64,000 nucleotides of DNA. It comes from Schizochytrium sp. TIO01 (lineage: Eukaryota; Sar; Bigyra; Thraustochytrida; Thraustochytriidae). The notes under the pieces are model-generated. The model ran no database searches. It saw nothing but the letters and a program-made list of their open reading frames with translations, and was not told where the DNA came from. The stretch lies in NCBI GenBank assembly GCA_004764695.1, contig SMSO01000008.1:216001-280000 (forward strand), in the 5' to 3' direction. This document shows, piece after piece, positions 19,432-31,300 of the stretch (position 1 is the first letter of the stretch; each line of letters starts with the position of its first letter). A program made the position numbers and the translations under genes.

Positions 19432-21885
19432 TTAATCGCTCATCTTGTCTGTGTTGTCTGTGCCGTTCGAATATCTGGTTACTGGCTTGTCTGAATATCC
19501 GTCTGTATGTCTGTTGTGTCTATACGATCTGCGGAGTGGATTGTTTTCTTCTCTTCTTCTCCTGCTCCTATTACACCACCACCTCCTCCTCCACTTCTTT
19601 CTATTCTTTCTTTTAACTTCATTTTGCTCTCATCAAGTGAGCGTGCAAGGCTGATATATCTGAAAATTGAGACTCTACTTTAGCCAGCAGGTCAGTCAAC
19701 CTACTTCTAAAGCTGCTTTGACGCCGAGAGGAGCAAGTTTGCTTTCTTGATTTCCTTCTTCTGTTTTTTTTTTTTTTTATAAAATAAAAGAAAGAAACAT
19801 AACGAAACAATCTGCCAAACAGAGATTTACTCTTTGCATTTTCTCTCTCCCGACGCTTTTATGTAGGTAGTACTGCAGTATGGCCTGTGTTCATAATAAC
19901 GCTTCCAGGCTGGTCTTTGTTTTGCAACAAGCGCTTATTCACTGAAGCTAAAGTAGAATTACTCGCTGCATGGCATGCTGCTAGTTTTCCCAACTCCGTT
20001 TCTCGTTTTTTTTTTTGCAAAGTCTTTCTCTTCACCTTCTATTTTCGGATTATTTCCTGCGCATTTCCTGACGCTGTTTTGTATTTGATGAGAGGAGGGC
20101 CTGTATTGCATGTGAGAGTATGTCATCGTCAAGCCTAAGATTGTGTCAATTTACGAGATTGATTATATCCGTGTGTACGCCTTGGAGACTCAAATCTTTT
20201 ATCTGCAACATGCGTCCATATTTTTTTTCTAAGAAAGTGTGGTTCACAGTCCCTCAGATCTCGATTCATTTATTTACCCATTTGTGCACACTGACTCATT
20301 CCTGATTTCAGCCTCTATTCACCGCCCCTACTACTACGACCCACACTGATTTGTTTCTTCCCGGCATGCTTTGATCGATTAACTTTGTGTGTTTCTCTAT
20401 GATCAATTTAACCATCCTGACTACGGGGTTTTGGCCTGTACCGCATACTATTGTTTTTTGCTGCAGTGGCTACTATTACATGTTCTACGTCATTGAGTTC
20501 TCTCCATCCCCGTAGGATTATATTCCTTCTCCTTTTACAATTTCATTCCTGCCCAAACAATGTTCAGACATCTTGTGCGTGCTTGCATGTGTACATGCCA
20601 GCAGGCTCGCACCTTCATACCCGTTTCTGCCTTTCTTTTGGGGAATATCTTCGTGCTCGCCTGCGCCTTTCCGACAACTAGCTAACTTCGCTGAAATTCA
20701 GCCGGCTTTCTCGAGATAGACCCATTGATTTTGGGAAAGTGTAATGTTTCCTACAATCTAAATCTGTCTGAGATGAATGAATGCGCTTGCGATAGGCAGG
20801 TTCACCCCAATTATACCTACAATTCTTTGATTGACTGTGAGAGAAGAGACATGTCGTGGCTATTATTTGCCGAGCTACACGCTGCTGTTCTGTGTCTTCC
20901 GTTCAAATGTTATATGTTTGTTCGTTTCTACGTTTCGCGCACGCGCGTCCTGTGCTTGTTCTCGTCTTCCTCTATGTAGCACAAGCCTTTCACGACATTC
21001 GGAAAATATCAACGTCTCTCTCCACCGTGTGCTTTGCATTCCCATTCGTAACCTTTCCAGTATATCATCTTTGTGTGAGATTTCAACTTTTTAATCTTGT
21101 CCTCGTCTCCCCAGCCATATGTTCAAGTAGTGGATTACTATAAAACTTTATACATTGCTTTGCATAACGTTCTTTTACGTTGAAAAGACCTTGAATGCAT
21201 GAAAACTTCGAAGAGTGTACCACCATGGTACATCATTTCCATCAAACACTGCATGGCATTTGATGACATTTGGTGACTAGAAAATTCAAAAGTCTTTTAG
21301 AAGCCGTAAATAAATGTTGGTGGGTTTAAGGGAAAGCTATCTTTAAAAAAAAGATTCCTACCTTGAGTCGCAGATTTTTAAAAAATTCAATGCATGAATT
21401 TGAGGTAGGAAGGATGGCAGAGTGGAAATTTATATATGCAAGCACTCAAACTCACAAAAGGGAGATCTTCTCTATTTGAGTAGAGTATGCTTCTACCCTC
21501 CTTTTGTATTACAAAGACAAACCAAGCTAAGTTATGCAAAGAAAAATATATGAAAGAGAACAGATATCTTGTTAGGTCGACAACCAGCTTTTTGCTTATA
21601 TTCTTACTATCTATAATATATGTTACCGCTGTTGAGAAAGAGGGTGCATACAACGTATAACTACCTAACTAAATGCAAAGGACAGGTTTGTTTACCTACA
21701 AAGCAGTCAGTCAGTTAGCCAAATATGTGTGGTGAGGCTAAGACTTGATGTTTGCCGATCTCCCCCAACAGTTAAGCAAGCAGTGCAAAGATGATATGGC
21801 AAGCTCACGCAAAGAAAGCAAGGGGCGGCCCATCCATGAACGTAGACAAATAATGGGCTGATTTGTGATTAAGCACAACCTACAA
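19432..21885. other. Pyrimidine-rich region between convergent genes
   Basis: About 2.4 kb lies between the stops of two convergent genes. The first 1.7 kb is strongly T/C-rich on the plus strand, as in a long 3' untranslated region. Several 60-95 codon frames exist but have T-rich, non-coding composition. No gene was recognised. Confidence 0.5.
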
Positions 21886-23242
21886 TTATGCAGCCATATT
21901 ATCATCCTCGCAAGACTCGCCAAGCATAGCCTCCTTCTCACGCATGGTCTCTTCCATAATTTCACGCATCAGCTCGTCCTCAGCAGCCTTGCGCTCATCC
22001 TTAATACCATGTTCAAGTAGCCAGCGTTCAGCATCGAGAGCAGCCATCGCGCCTGTTCCTGCAGAAGTAATCGCCTGGCGATAGACTGCATCTGCGACGT
22101 CTCCAGCAGCAAAGACACCCTGGACAGAGGTGCGTGTAGATGGGCCCGGGACCACGAGGTAGCCTTGTGCGTCCATCTGAAGTTTTTCACGAAAGGGCCA
22201 AGTGTTCGGGGTATGACCGATGGCCACAAATGCACCACTGACAGGGAGCAAAATCTCTTCGTTAGTATCCACCTTACGGAGCTTTGCATGTGTGAGAAGT
22301 TCAATATCTTCCGTAGTATCAGCACCCTGAGCTGCGGCGTGCGGGTCGTTGCGAGCCTCATCCGCGTTCTCGGTGTGACCCTGGAATTCCTCCACCACAG
22401 CATTCCAGATCACTTCGATCTTGGGATGTTCGAGAACCCGCTGCGCTAAGATACGTGATGCCTTGCTAAAGGTATCTCTACGGTGTACGATGGTGACCTT
22501 GGAACACATGGTTGCAAGGTGCAAAGCCTCTTCCATCGCAGTGTCCCCGCCACCAACCACCATGACCTCCTGATCGCGGTACAGGTATCCGTCACAAGTG
22601 GCGCATGCAGAGACTCCGCCACCCTTGTATTTGTCCTCGGTCTCAATACCAAGCCATTTGGACGCTGCACCGGTTGCCACAATAATGGTGTGCGTAGATA
22701 TCACTGAAGAGTTTGTGTGCAGCTTATGTGGCACTCCCGTGGTGTCACTGAGCTCTACAGCGGAGACAATATCGTCACTGAAGACGGCACCGTAACGCGC
22801 AGCTTGCTTCTGCATTTCGTAGACTACAGCAGGGCCAGTAATGTCGATGGCTAATCCAGGGTAGTTCTCCACGAGCACGCCCTTTCCACAGAGCTGGCCA
22901 TCATTAGGCGGACCCACCACCACGGGCCGCAGACCAGCTCGAGCTGCGTAAACGGCAGCACTCAGGCCTGCAGGCCCAGCACCAATGATAACAATACGTT
23001 CAGAAAGACCATCTGCATCAGGGGAGTACATGGTGAATGAGGGGGCGTCCTCCTCGTCACCGTCCTGGGATGCAATGTCGTCGTCGTCACTTTCCTCCAT
23101 TTGCGCCTCCATCTCGGCCTTGCGCTTCTCAAGTTCCTCCTCGAGCGCCTCGAGACTTGCCAAGTGAAGGTTTGCCTGAGGCGGCTCGCTCTGGGTCTTA
23201 CGCGAAGAAGAAGATGATGACACAGGGGGGGGGGTCCTGCTA

Positions 23243-23274
<32 letters not shown>

Positions 23275-23970
23275 GCTGCTGCTACTGCTGCTACTCTTAG
23301 CACCATCTGACGAAGATGAGGACGACGAAGAGGACTTTGCCTCGGGGTCGTACCGCAGAACAGTCTCAGGCGCAACACCATATTTCTTCTTCAGAGCCTT
23401 GACGAGGCTGCGATGGCCCTTACCTCCTTCTTCGCCGCCTGCCTTCTTCAAGACCTTATCAATGTTATCCTGAGTTGCCTTTTCTGGAGCGTGCTCCTGA
23501 TAAAATTTTTCGAGAGATTCTCTAGTGACTTTGATGTTGGTCTCTCGAAAGTCCTTCGCCATGCGAGCAGCCCATGACTGGAGTTGCTGCAGATCGCCTC
23601 CGGAGAACTGGTGGCGCTTTTTGCCGTCCTGATAGAACTGAAATGTCGGCATGCTGCGGATCCTCTGGATGGAGCTGGTCTCGCGGTTGCCATTCACATC
23701 GACCTTCGCAAAGACTACCTTATCTGCGTACTGCTTGGCCAAGTTCTTGTAGTGTGGCGCAATCTGTCTGCAAGGGCCACATCCGTCGGAGTAGTAGTCG
23801 ATGATGACGCCGAGTCCCGTCACGTCGCGATGGTAATTTAAGAGCCGCGTGAACTCTTTCTGCGTGCGGAGGTTGCGCACGAGAGGGCGACCACTGACGC
23901 TGGCGAGAGCAATGCCTAAGACCACGAGAACCAGCACCAGGCTAGACTGCAGGCACCCTTGACGCACCAT
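21886..23970 (-). CDS. Fusion of thioredoxin (N-terminal) and NADPH thioredoxin reductase (C-terminal) with signal peptide
   Basis: From the ATG at 23970 the product has 694 residues. The frame extends 23 codons further upstream without an ATG. Residues 1-27 form a signal peptide or anchor (core LVLVLVVLGIALASVSG). A thioredoxin fold follows with the active site CGPC at 64-67 and the cis-proline stretch SMPTFQFY. A helical segment ends in LVKALKKKYG. A serine-rich linker occupies about 215-260 and an acidic stretch follows. The C-terminal part, about 325-670, is a low-molecular-weight thioredoxin reductase: the FAD-binding IVIIGAGPAGLSAAVYAARA, the redox pair in ACATCDG near 456, the NADPH-binding VVGGGDTAMEEA, and GVFAAGDVAD near 622. 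The polypeptide should pass electrons from NADPH through FAD and the CATC pair to its own thioredoxin. The plant/cyanobacterial NTRC has the opposite order. A secretory-pathway location is inferred. Confidence 0.9.
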
Positions 23971-25004
23971 ACTTGCTGTCTTGGACCTGGCGGAGAGACA
24001 AAGTTTGATCAGCGGCTTTGCCAAGACGCAAGTGAACAACCAAGACTTTCTAGGTCTTGCTTGCTTTAGTCGTTTAGTTGACAGGCACGCAGGCCCGGTC
24101 CAAGAAGATCAAGCTCGTAGTGACGAGAGAGAGTGACAGAGAAAAAGAGAGAGAGTTGAGAAAGCGAGAATGCGGTAAACCGCCTCCCCGTTTCTCAGTT
24201 TGTAATTGAGATACTGGTAGAGATACCTAGTAGCGCTTGTATGTTATTAATGTATTTCTTGTTGCCGGTGATGCTTTTCTAATTTTTTATAGTTTTTTGT
24301 ATGGTACAAACTTGAATATCATACTACTACCAGGCAGGTACCCACTGGTAGCTTTAAAAACAAAACAAAATATTTTTAAAATCAAAAAATACTATTAAAA
24401 AAATGCGGAAATCATCGTCACTTACTTGAATTACTATCTTATCAGGAGTAACTCGCTAAACTGGAAAGCCTACTGCTGTCGCATGGATCTTCTCAACTGT
24501 ACAGGTACAGACAGCTCAAGCCCTAAGATTGATAAGGCTTTTGGTCACTCGCCTTCTCTTCCACTCTACCGCACTTCATAAGTTTCGATGCATGCGTCGC
24601 GCCCTTTTCGAAGTTGATTGCGAGGTTTCATAGAACGTTGAAAAACAAATGCCAGGAATTGCTTCATGACGTCCTTCCTTCTCTTCGTGAGATGCGAGTA
24701 AACCGACCATCATCATGGACACACCAATGGAATACATTGCAGATTACCAGGTCGGCTGCATCGCAGAAATCAAACTATCTGTTTCCACGTGTTTTGCCTT
24801 CAAACACGCGCTGCGCTTTGGGCCCCAATTCCATTCCTTTCAACTAAAATAATAATATAAAGATATAAAGCCTTTTTCCGAGTCCGTAGTAGATTGGGCT
24901 CTTTGGTCTCTACTCTTTTTAAAAATTAAAGCTAAAAAATAAAAGAAAGAATCAGACTACTTCTGCTAAAAGCTAGTTAGTTAGTTAATTAGTTAGTCAG
25001 TCGG

Positions 25005-25005
<1 letters not shown>

Positions 25006-25075
<70 letters not shown>

Positions 25076-25126
25076 TAGTATTATTATTATTATTAGTAGT
25101 AGTAGTGGTGGTAGTAGTAGTAGTAG
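25006..25126. repeat. GATA array followed by TAG/TAT trinucleotide run
   Basis: About 17 GATA units (25006-25075) pass into interrupted TAT/TAG triplets. It is a long pure tetranucleotide run and probably length-variable. Confidence 0.95.
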
Positions 25127-26966
25127 AACAATCGTACGAGCCTTTTAGTGCGTTGCCGTACTATCTTAAGAGTTAAAAAGTCTTCCACGCTGGCATCAGA
25201 CACGCTAGAAATGCTGCTACGTGGGTATGTAGGAAGGGCGCTGGCTAATACTTACTTACTGAGGCTGTTCTATGCCCTATCTATTTGAACGAAAAGCAGC
25301 CAAGCACTGCCGCTGGTCAGATGCGATCCTTTAACATGAGCAATCATTCAAGGCTCAGCGCGCTAGGCGCTCGTAAGCGGCAAGCAATTCAAGTGATAAA
25401 TTGCAAGCCAACCTAGAGCAAGTCACTCAAGCGATATGTTTTGACACATTTAAAAGAAGGAGCCATCTTCGATTGAGGATGGATGATTCATCCAGTTCTT
25501 AAAACTGAATTAAGTAGGGTAGGGGATTCAATCAAAGCCCCATGGGGTACAATCCAGTAGCCTGCTTCGCGGGCGACTTTGGGATGGGATACGTCAGTCC
25601 CTATGGTCAACAAATCAGAACTCTATTTCCGTTTTTAGACCTTGGGATCATGAATATACTAAATTCAACTACTTTTGCTCCAACTATGCGGCGACAAGCC
25701 CAGCTTCTCGCTGTGATCAATATGGTGGTGATGACTACTGTGATCGCCGACAGTGGCCATCTATATCCATCTTACGCACAAGATCCGCATAGCCTACAGC
25801 AAACAGACTGAAGAGCATAACATGTGGAATCTGGCTGAAGTACCAGAACTTTTATAGTGGTCTTTATTGAAAGGTTTTTGTTTGAACACTGTATTAGTTT
25901 CTTCTTTAGTGTAATGGGTCGTCATGAGAAGCTACATAAAAAGTTTCAACGATGTTACTTGCGTTTGTATAATATTGTGGTATTATCCTGCAAACGTAAA
26001 ATTGATTTGAGCTGGCTTTGTTAGTTAGTCTCCTTTCTAATTGAGCTGCTTGCCTTGAGGCCGAATTTGATCTAGATTCATGTGTAAAACTCTCTGAAAA
26101 CCACCTTTGCTTCTGAGTCCTATGTGCTTGGTTTGATACAACGTACGTTTGCTGCGATTTATAGAGCAAACTAATTTAAAATGCACAACTACAGATATGT
26201 CAGCACAAGCGTTGAGCAAAGGCCTTCCCCATGCACACACTATCAGTGTAGGTAGTGTTGAGCTGTTCGATGTTTGGAGGTCTGGGTAGCAAGCACTAGG
26301 TTTAGGCTGGGTTCAAGACATCATGAGTAACGTCCGAGCAGAAATGAAGGAGTAGCTAAACCCTATGAGCAGTTACTGAGCTTGTGTAAGATGAGGAAAG
26401 ATAACAAAACAGAAATTGTCCATTGCCCAGCCTATCAAACCATTTGACCATCAGCATAAGTATGAAACAAGCTAGTACAAACTTCATGCAACTTGAAGGT
26501 AGGTAGTGTAGGTAAATACTTGTCGTCAACGTAATCATCATTTCATTCAAAGTAGCTAGAAGATAGCAGGTGTATACCCAAAAAGCAAGGGTACAGCCTT
26601 AAATGAGTCCATGCTATGCAAAGAGCTTCAAGTTTGAGAGCATACGGTATAGGTATATTACCTTGAGTTTTAAAGCAAGCAAGCAAGCAAAAGCCTGAGG
26701 TCGATAGGGGTTGTTGCTAGGTAGGTACCCGCCTCTGACGAGTGACCGAGTTGAGAGTTTGCTTTAGGAAGAGTCTGGTCCAGCTAATTAACACCTACCT
26801 AGCTAATTCGCTTAGAAGACATCCAATGAAGGGTGTAAGTAAGTATTAGCAGGCATAGTAGGACAGGTACCTACGAGTGAACTCCTCCCTCTTCCTCATA
26901 GCTCTAGCTAGCTAGAGAGAAGAACAAACACAAGTCACACTAAGTCCCAGATCGATCAGCGTAGCA

Positions 26967-26988
26967 ACAGCAGCAGCAGCAGCAGCAG
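26967..26988. repeat. Short CAG array
   Basis: About seven CAG units lie in the non-coding region upstream of the low-complexity membrane protein gene. Confidence 0.9.
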
Positions 26989-28354
26989 ACAGTTCCTCAG
27001 CTTTCACCGATAGCTTCACAAAGCAGCTATCAAGGTGGCTCGCGCAACGCAGCGTCCCGCAGGCTCCAGGCTCCCCATCCATCTTACCCTGCTGCGTTGT
27101 ACTCGACCGTATCAGCTTTCTTCACAGAGCTGCCTTCTGCGCTTTGGTCTATTTAGCTTTGTCATTCTTTCTTTCTGTCTTTGTGTGAAGCAGCGCATTC
27201 GCCCTTCCGGGACCTGCCTCACGCCTCAACCGTGCTACGCAGCCCTCATCGGGAAAGGGGTTGCTCTCTGAGCTGCCTCCTCTCTCTCTAGCGCCGACCT
27301 TCGCGTATGAATGAGTGGATGGTTGTATGCGTGTATTCTTGCTTGCTTGCTTGCGTGCGAACGTAGAAACCTAGTTCGGTCTCGCTGGCAAGGGCAAGGG
27401 GAAAAAGAACAGCCTTGAAACAGACATGCCAAAAGAACAGAAAAAGGAAACACAGAACACAGGAAAGAACGAGAGAACGTTCCAAGAAGTCCTAGCTAAG
27501 CTATTTATTTTACACACAGAACTTGAAGAAGAGCAGACTTCGTTCATGGAGAAGAGGCAAGCTCCCGCTCTGGATTTGCTTGATTGCTTGCTTTTCTACA
27601 GTGCTGGTTCTTCACTCTGTTACTGCTACTCACGTCTTATCTTCCGATTTGGTTAGGGAAGTCTTAAGCAGCGGCTCTCCAGCTAGGTGTACCTACCCTG
27701 TTATTGGTTTATCTGTGAAGCGTAGGCGGTTTTCTGCCAAAAGTAGCTCACTCTGTGCTATTCCAACTAGCCCGAGGCATTAATAAGGTCCCTTCGAAGC
27801 TCTCCCAAACCCAGGTTGTGCTGCAGAGAGACGGCAATAGAGCAAGAGGGCAACACAAAGGTCTGCTATTCACCTGTTGCTCTTAAAAGCTCATCTGTGG
27901 ATTGATCGCCCTTATCATCTTTGTCTCTCCCAGCAGAAGTAGTAGCATTAGTACTAGTAATAGTACTAGTAAGTATCTGACTGCTATTGAGGAATACTGG
28001 ATACTACTACATCTGAGGTACACACCTGTGACTTTTTCTCTCTTTCTTTAATCCTTCGAGTCTGCCTAGACCTCTCTTACTTTTAATTTTATCATTAAAA
28101 AAGAAAGATAAAGAAGAGGTCACAGGAGAGAACTCACTCAAGGGTTCCTTTTCTTTTGCATTTCTCTCTCTCTTTCTCCTTTTCTTTAACCCCCAGCCCC
28201 GCAATCTTTGTCTTCGCAGCTCTTCTCGTGCTCTCCACACTCCGCTTGGTCAGGGTCCTCGTGACTTTAGGACTGCTGTTAGGTCCTTGAGGGCTACTCC
28301 TTATTGTTCTTCTCATTCCTGAAGACTCTTCGTTCGTTGTCATCGTTGTTAACG

Positions 28355-31300
28355 ATGGGCCGCCAGCGCGGCGGCAGGGGTACTGAGCCGCACGCTCGAC
28401 ACGCGTTTGCAGGAGGAGAGCACAGTCTAAGACATCATTCGAGGCGTCCTAGCAGCGTAGGGACCTCGCCTCGACCCCACGAAGACGCCTCCTCGCTGCA
28501 GGAGCCCATGAGGCCCAACTCCACTACAACGCCTTGGAGCCCAGCACCTATGCAGCGTGGCTGGCGAAGGCGACCATGCGCAACAGAGAATGGCACTGGA
28601 GAAATAAGAGACACGAGCAACTCTGTAATCATAGATGAACATGAGGCTATGAGCGGTAGGGACGCATCGACGACAACACAAGATAGGCCTTATGGGGGAC
28701 CAAATGGAGCTCCCCCCGTCGGAGAAGGCAATGGCACAGATGAGGACAGACGCCCTGAGGAGGATGACGCTAAGGAACAGAATGGTGCAGAGAAAATACA
28801 AGCAAACCTCAAAAGAAGTCGCGGAAGAAGGCGCAGAAGAACACAGATACAGATCGAAGGAGGGCTCGAAGGGCTCAGTATATACGGAAAACTGGAAAGT
28901 CAGCAGAAATCAGAACCTCGTGCTACTACAGACTGGGCTATCTCGGCAGCGCCAAGAACATCGGTTAGAGGGACTGCGAACGAGATCCCTGGAAGCTGGT
29001 GGAGGTACTTTGCGCCAGAACTGACGGTGTCTGCTGTGGTGCTGGTGGCAATAGCGACGCTGTGGAAGGCGCAGGAGGCGCGTTTTTTGGCGGCGGACGC
29101 CATCTTTCAACCAACCTGGCCAACCTGCTCGGTAGCAGGTCTATCTTCTGATTCAGCAGCAGAGCCAGCTATATCAGCGACAGCGAGGGAGGAATACGAC
29201 CCTTTTCTACTCCAAGCAGCGCTTTCAGTTTGCATAGGTGTGATACTCGGCGGTATCCTCGCACCTGAGCCTTCTCAAGATCTATCTCTTGAGCACGCTT
29301 TAGAGAAGAAAGAAGAGCTGGAACAAAGGGAACGCCCACGCGCACACTTTGTAGGAAACAGGGGTACTCAGTCACAAGGGACCCCAAGGTGCACACTCAT
29401 CAACGGATCTGCCGCGGCTCAGTGTGGCCCGTGCTCAGCAAGGACTTCGGAGGGTAGTAATATAAATAGTGTAAACAGTAGTCCTGAGTGGACGGTATAC
29501 GGGACCAGGTGGCACTCTTCGCGCCTTTTTCAGGTCCCAGAGACCGACTCGGACAGCGTCGTTGCGGACAGCGCAGAAGCAAGATTCCAAGGAGGAAGTG
29601 GAAGCGGCGAGGATCTGAGTTGCTGGAGCTGCTCGAGCTGTTTGGAGCAGCAGTCTTGCTATCGAGATCGCAGTACTCGTTACTGTTGCTGGAAGAGCTC
29701 AGCAGGTCATGAGAAGCAACGGCCTGAGGAAGAACTTAGAGGAGTTCAACAACAACAACAACAAGAACAACAACAAGAAGAAAGAGAATCTGTATCTGTT
29801 GACAGCAACCAGGAAGACCACTTTGAGAAAACCGGGGTCTGTTTTTGCTGCCAGCAAACCAAGAACTACGAGAGGGCAATCTCGCGGTCCTCCTCCTCAT
29901 CGTCTTCGTTTGAGTCGAGGTTGTCGTCGTCTTCGTCTTCGTCTTCGTCTTCTTCCTCGTCTTGCTGTAGCTCAACTTGTTCATCTACGAGGAGAAGGAG
30001 GAGGAGGAGGAGGAAGTCCACTGATTCTGAGGAGGTAGTATCTGATAGAACTCTAACCAAGTCCACCAAGCTCAACTTGTTAGAGGCCAGCAACTGTCAC
30101 TTCTTCGACCCAAACGACTCCAGAAACGGGTGCACGGCCGCCCCGAGTCAGCAGCAGCCCCCTCAGCAGCGTCTTCATCAGCCTCGATCGAGCGCCATAA
30201 GCAGCTCCAGCAGCTCCAGCAGCAAGAACCAGAAGAGCAAGCAGAGCAAGCAGAACAAGCAGAACAAGGGCAGACGTATTACCATTGGTACTGCTTTAAG
30301 TTGCTGCGATTCTCTGCCTGACGCTCTGTACTGCGCTCCTCACATCGCTCAATATAGGCGTACTAGTGTTAAGGGTAGAAGGGCCATTGAGAGTTCTCTT
30401 CTTGCAGAGACCAGCAGAGGTTCTACTGATAAAGGTAGAAAGGCTACTGGTAAAAGGAGGAAGAAAAAGGGAGAAAAAAAGTCCGCTGATCATCGCACTT
30501 TTCTGGCTTCTCTGAACCAATCTCGATCATTTCAAAATCGATCATCTCAAAATCAAGATCAACTTCGAAACCAAGGCAAACATCAATCTGCAGGATCCAG
30601 AAACCAAGACCAGAGCCGACAGCTGCAAGACAGCTGCGAGCCCTGCCGGTGTAGATACCTGCAGAACCCAGCAGAAGCTGACTGGTTTGAGGAGAACGGA
30701 ACAGCGGCAACACAGGAGGCCTGCTCACCCGGCTCTCGAGGAGGTCGCCGTGGTCGCAGACGCCTTCTTCTCCAGCACCAGTCGCAGGAAGAGAACAACT
30801 CTTTGCTGGGTGCCAGCGCCAAAGAGGGCAGCTACGCCGGGACCAGTGGCGGGAGCGTGATCAAAGACGGAGAAGAAGCAGAACCGAGAACCACACAGGC
30901 ACGAGCAGAAGCGGCGGTATTGGCGAAGCAGCAAAGCAAAAACACTAGCAGCAGAAGCGGCATCAGCAGCGAAGGTGGAAGCACAGGAAGAAAATCCTCT
31001 GTTAGCCTGGCTCGTAGGCTTCCTTTCCCTCGAGAGCTTAGCGACAAGTCTCCTCTGAGTCTGCATTATAACAAGAGCGCCAGAACTCGCGGAGGCTGGG
31101 AAAATCAGGTTCAGCCACAGAAAGGGGATCGAGTTCAAGTTGTCAAGCGAAAAGACATCCTTCAGCAGCAACAACAACAAGTAGTACAGCAGCGACGGCA
31201 AGCACGGCAGCGACTCAGTTCCATTGGTAACAAAAAGTGGTGCGAGGTAAAGCGGAAAGAGCAAACAAGTTTGAAGGCAGAAGAAGAAGAAGAAGAAGAA

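Larger units (their letters stand above)
23971..28354. other. Long intergenic region with microsatellites
   Basis: This 4.4 kb divergent gap contains a GATA array and a TAG/TAT run (25006-25126), a CAG run (26967-26988), and TACCTAG/CTAGGTA motifs near 24224, 26718 and 27683. At 26836 a GTAAGT donor and a CTCTTCCTCATAG acceptor ending at 26903 look like a 68-base intron, possibly in a 5' leader. Around 25504-25811 two overlapping frames of about 90 codons are open, one Cys-containing, but neither can be chosen. No named gene was found. Confidence 0.5.

Noticed and set aside
24599-24847. Frame containing ARFHRTLKNKCQELLH, which recalls retrotransposon integrase
   Set aside because: Only the ERFHRTLK-like stretch is suggestive. 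No catalytic residues, reverse transcriptase or terminal repeats lie nearby, and chance similarity is likely.
25504-25811. Two overlapping 90-codon plus-strand frames
   Set aside because: Both are open over the same bases with no recognisable domain, and neither has supporting context, so no gene is called.
30725-31264. Minus-strand 179-codon frame with hydrophobic stretches
   Set aside because: Antisense to the low-complexity Gln/Lys/Glu block. The leucines come from reversed CAG/AAG triplets.
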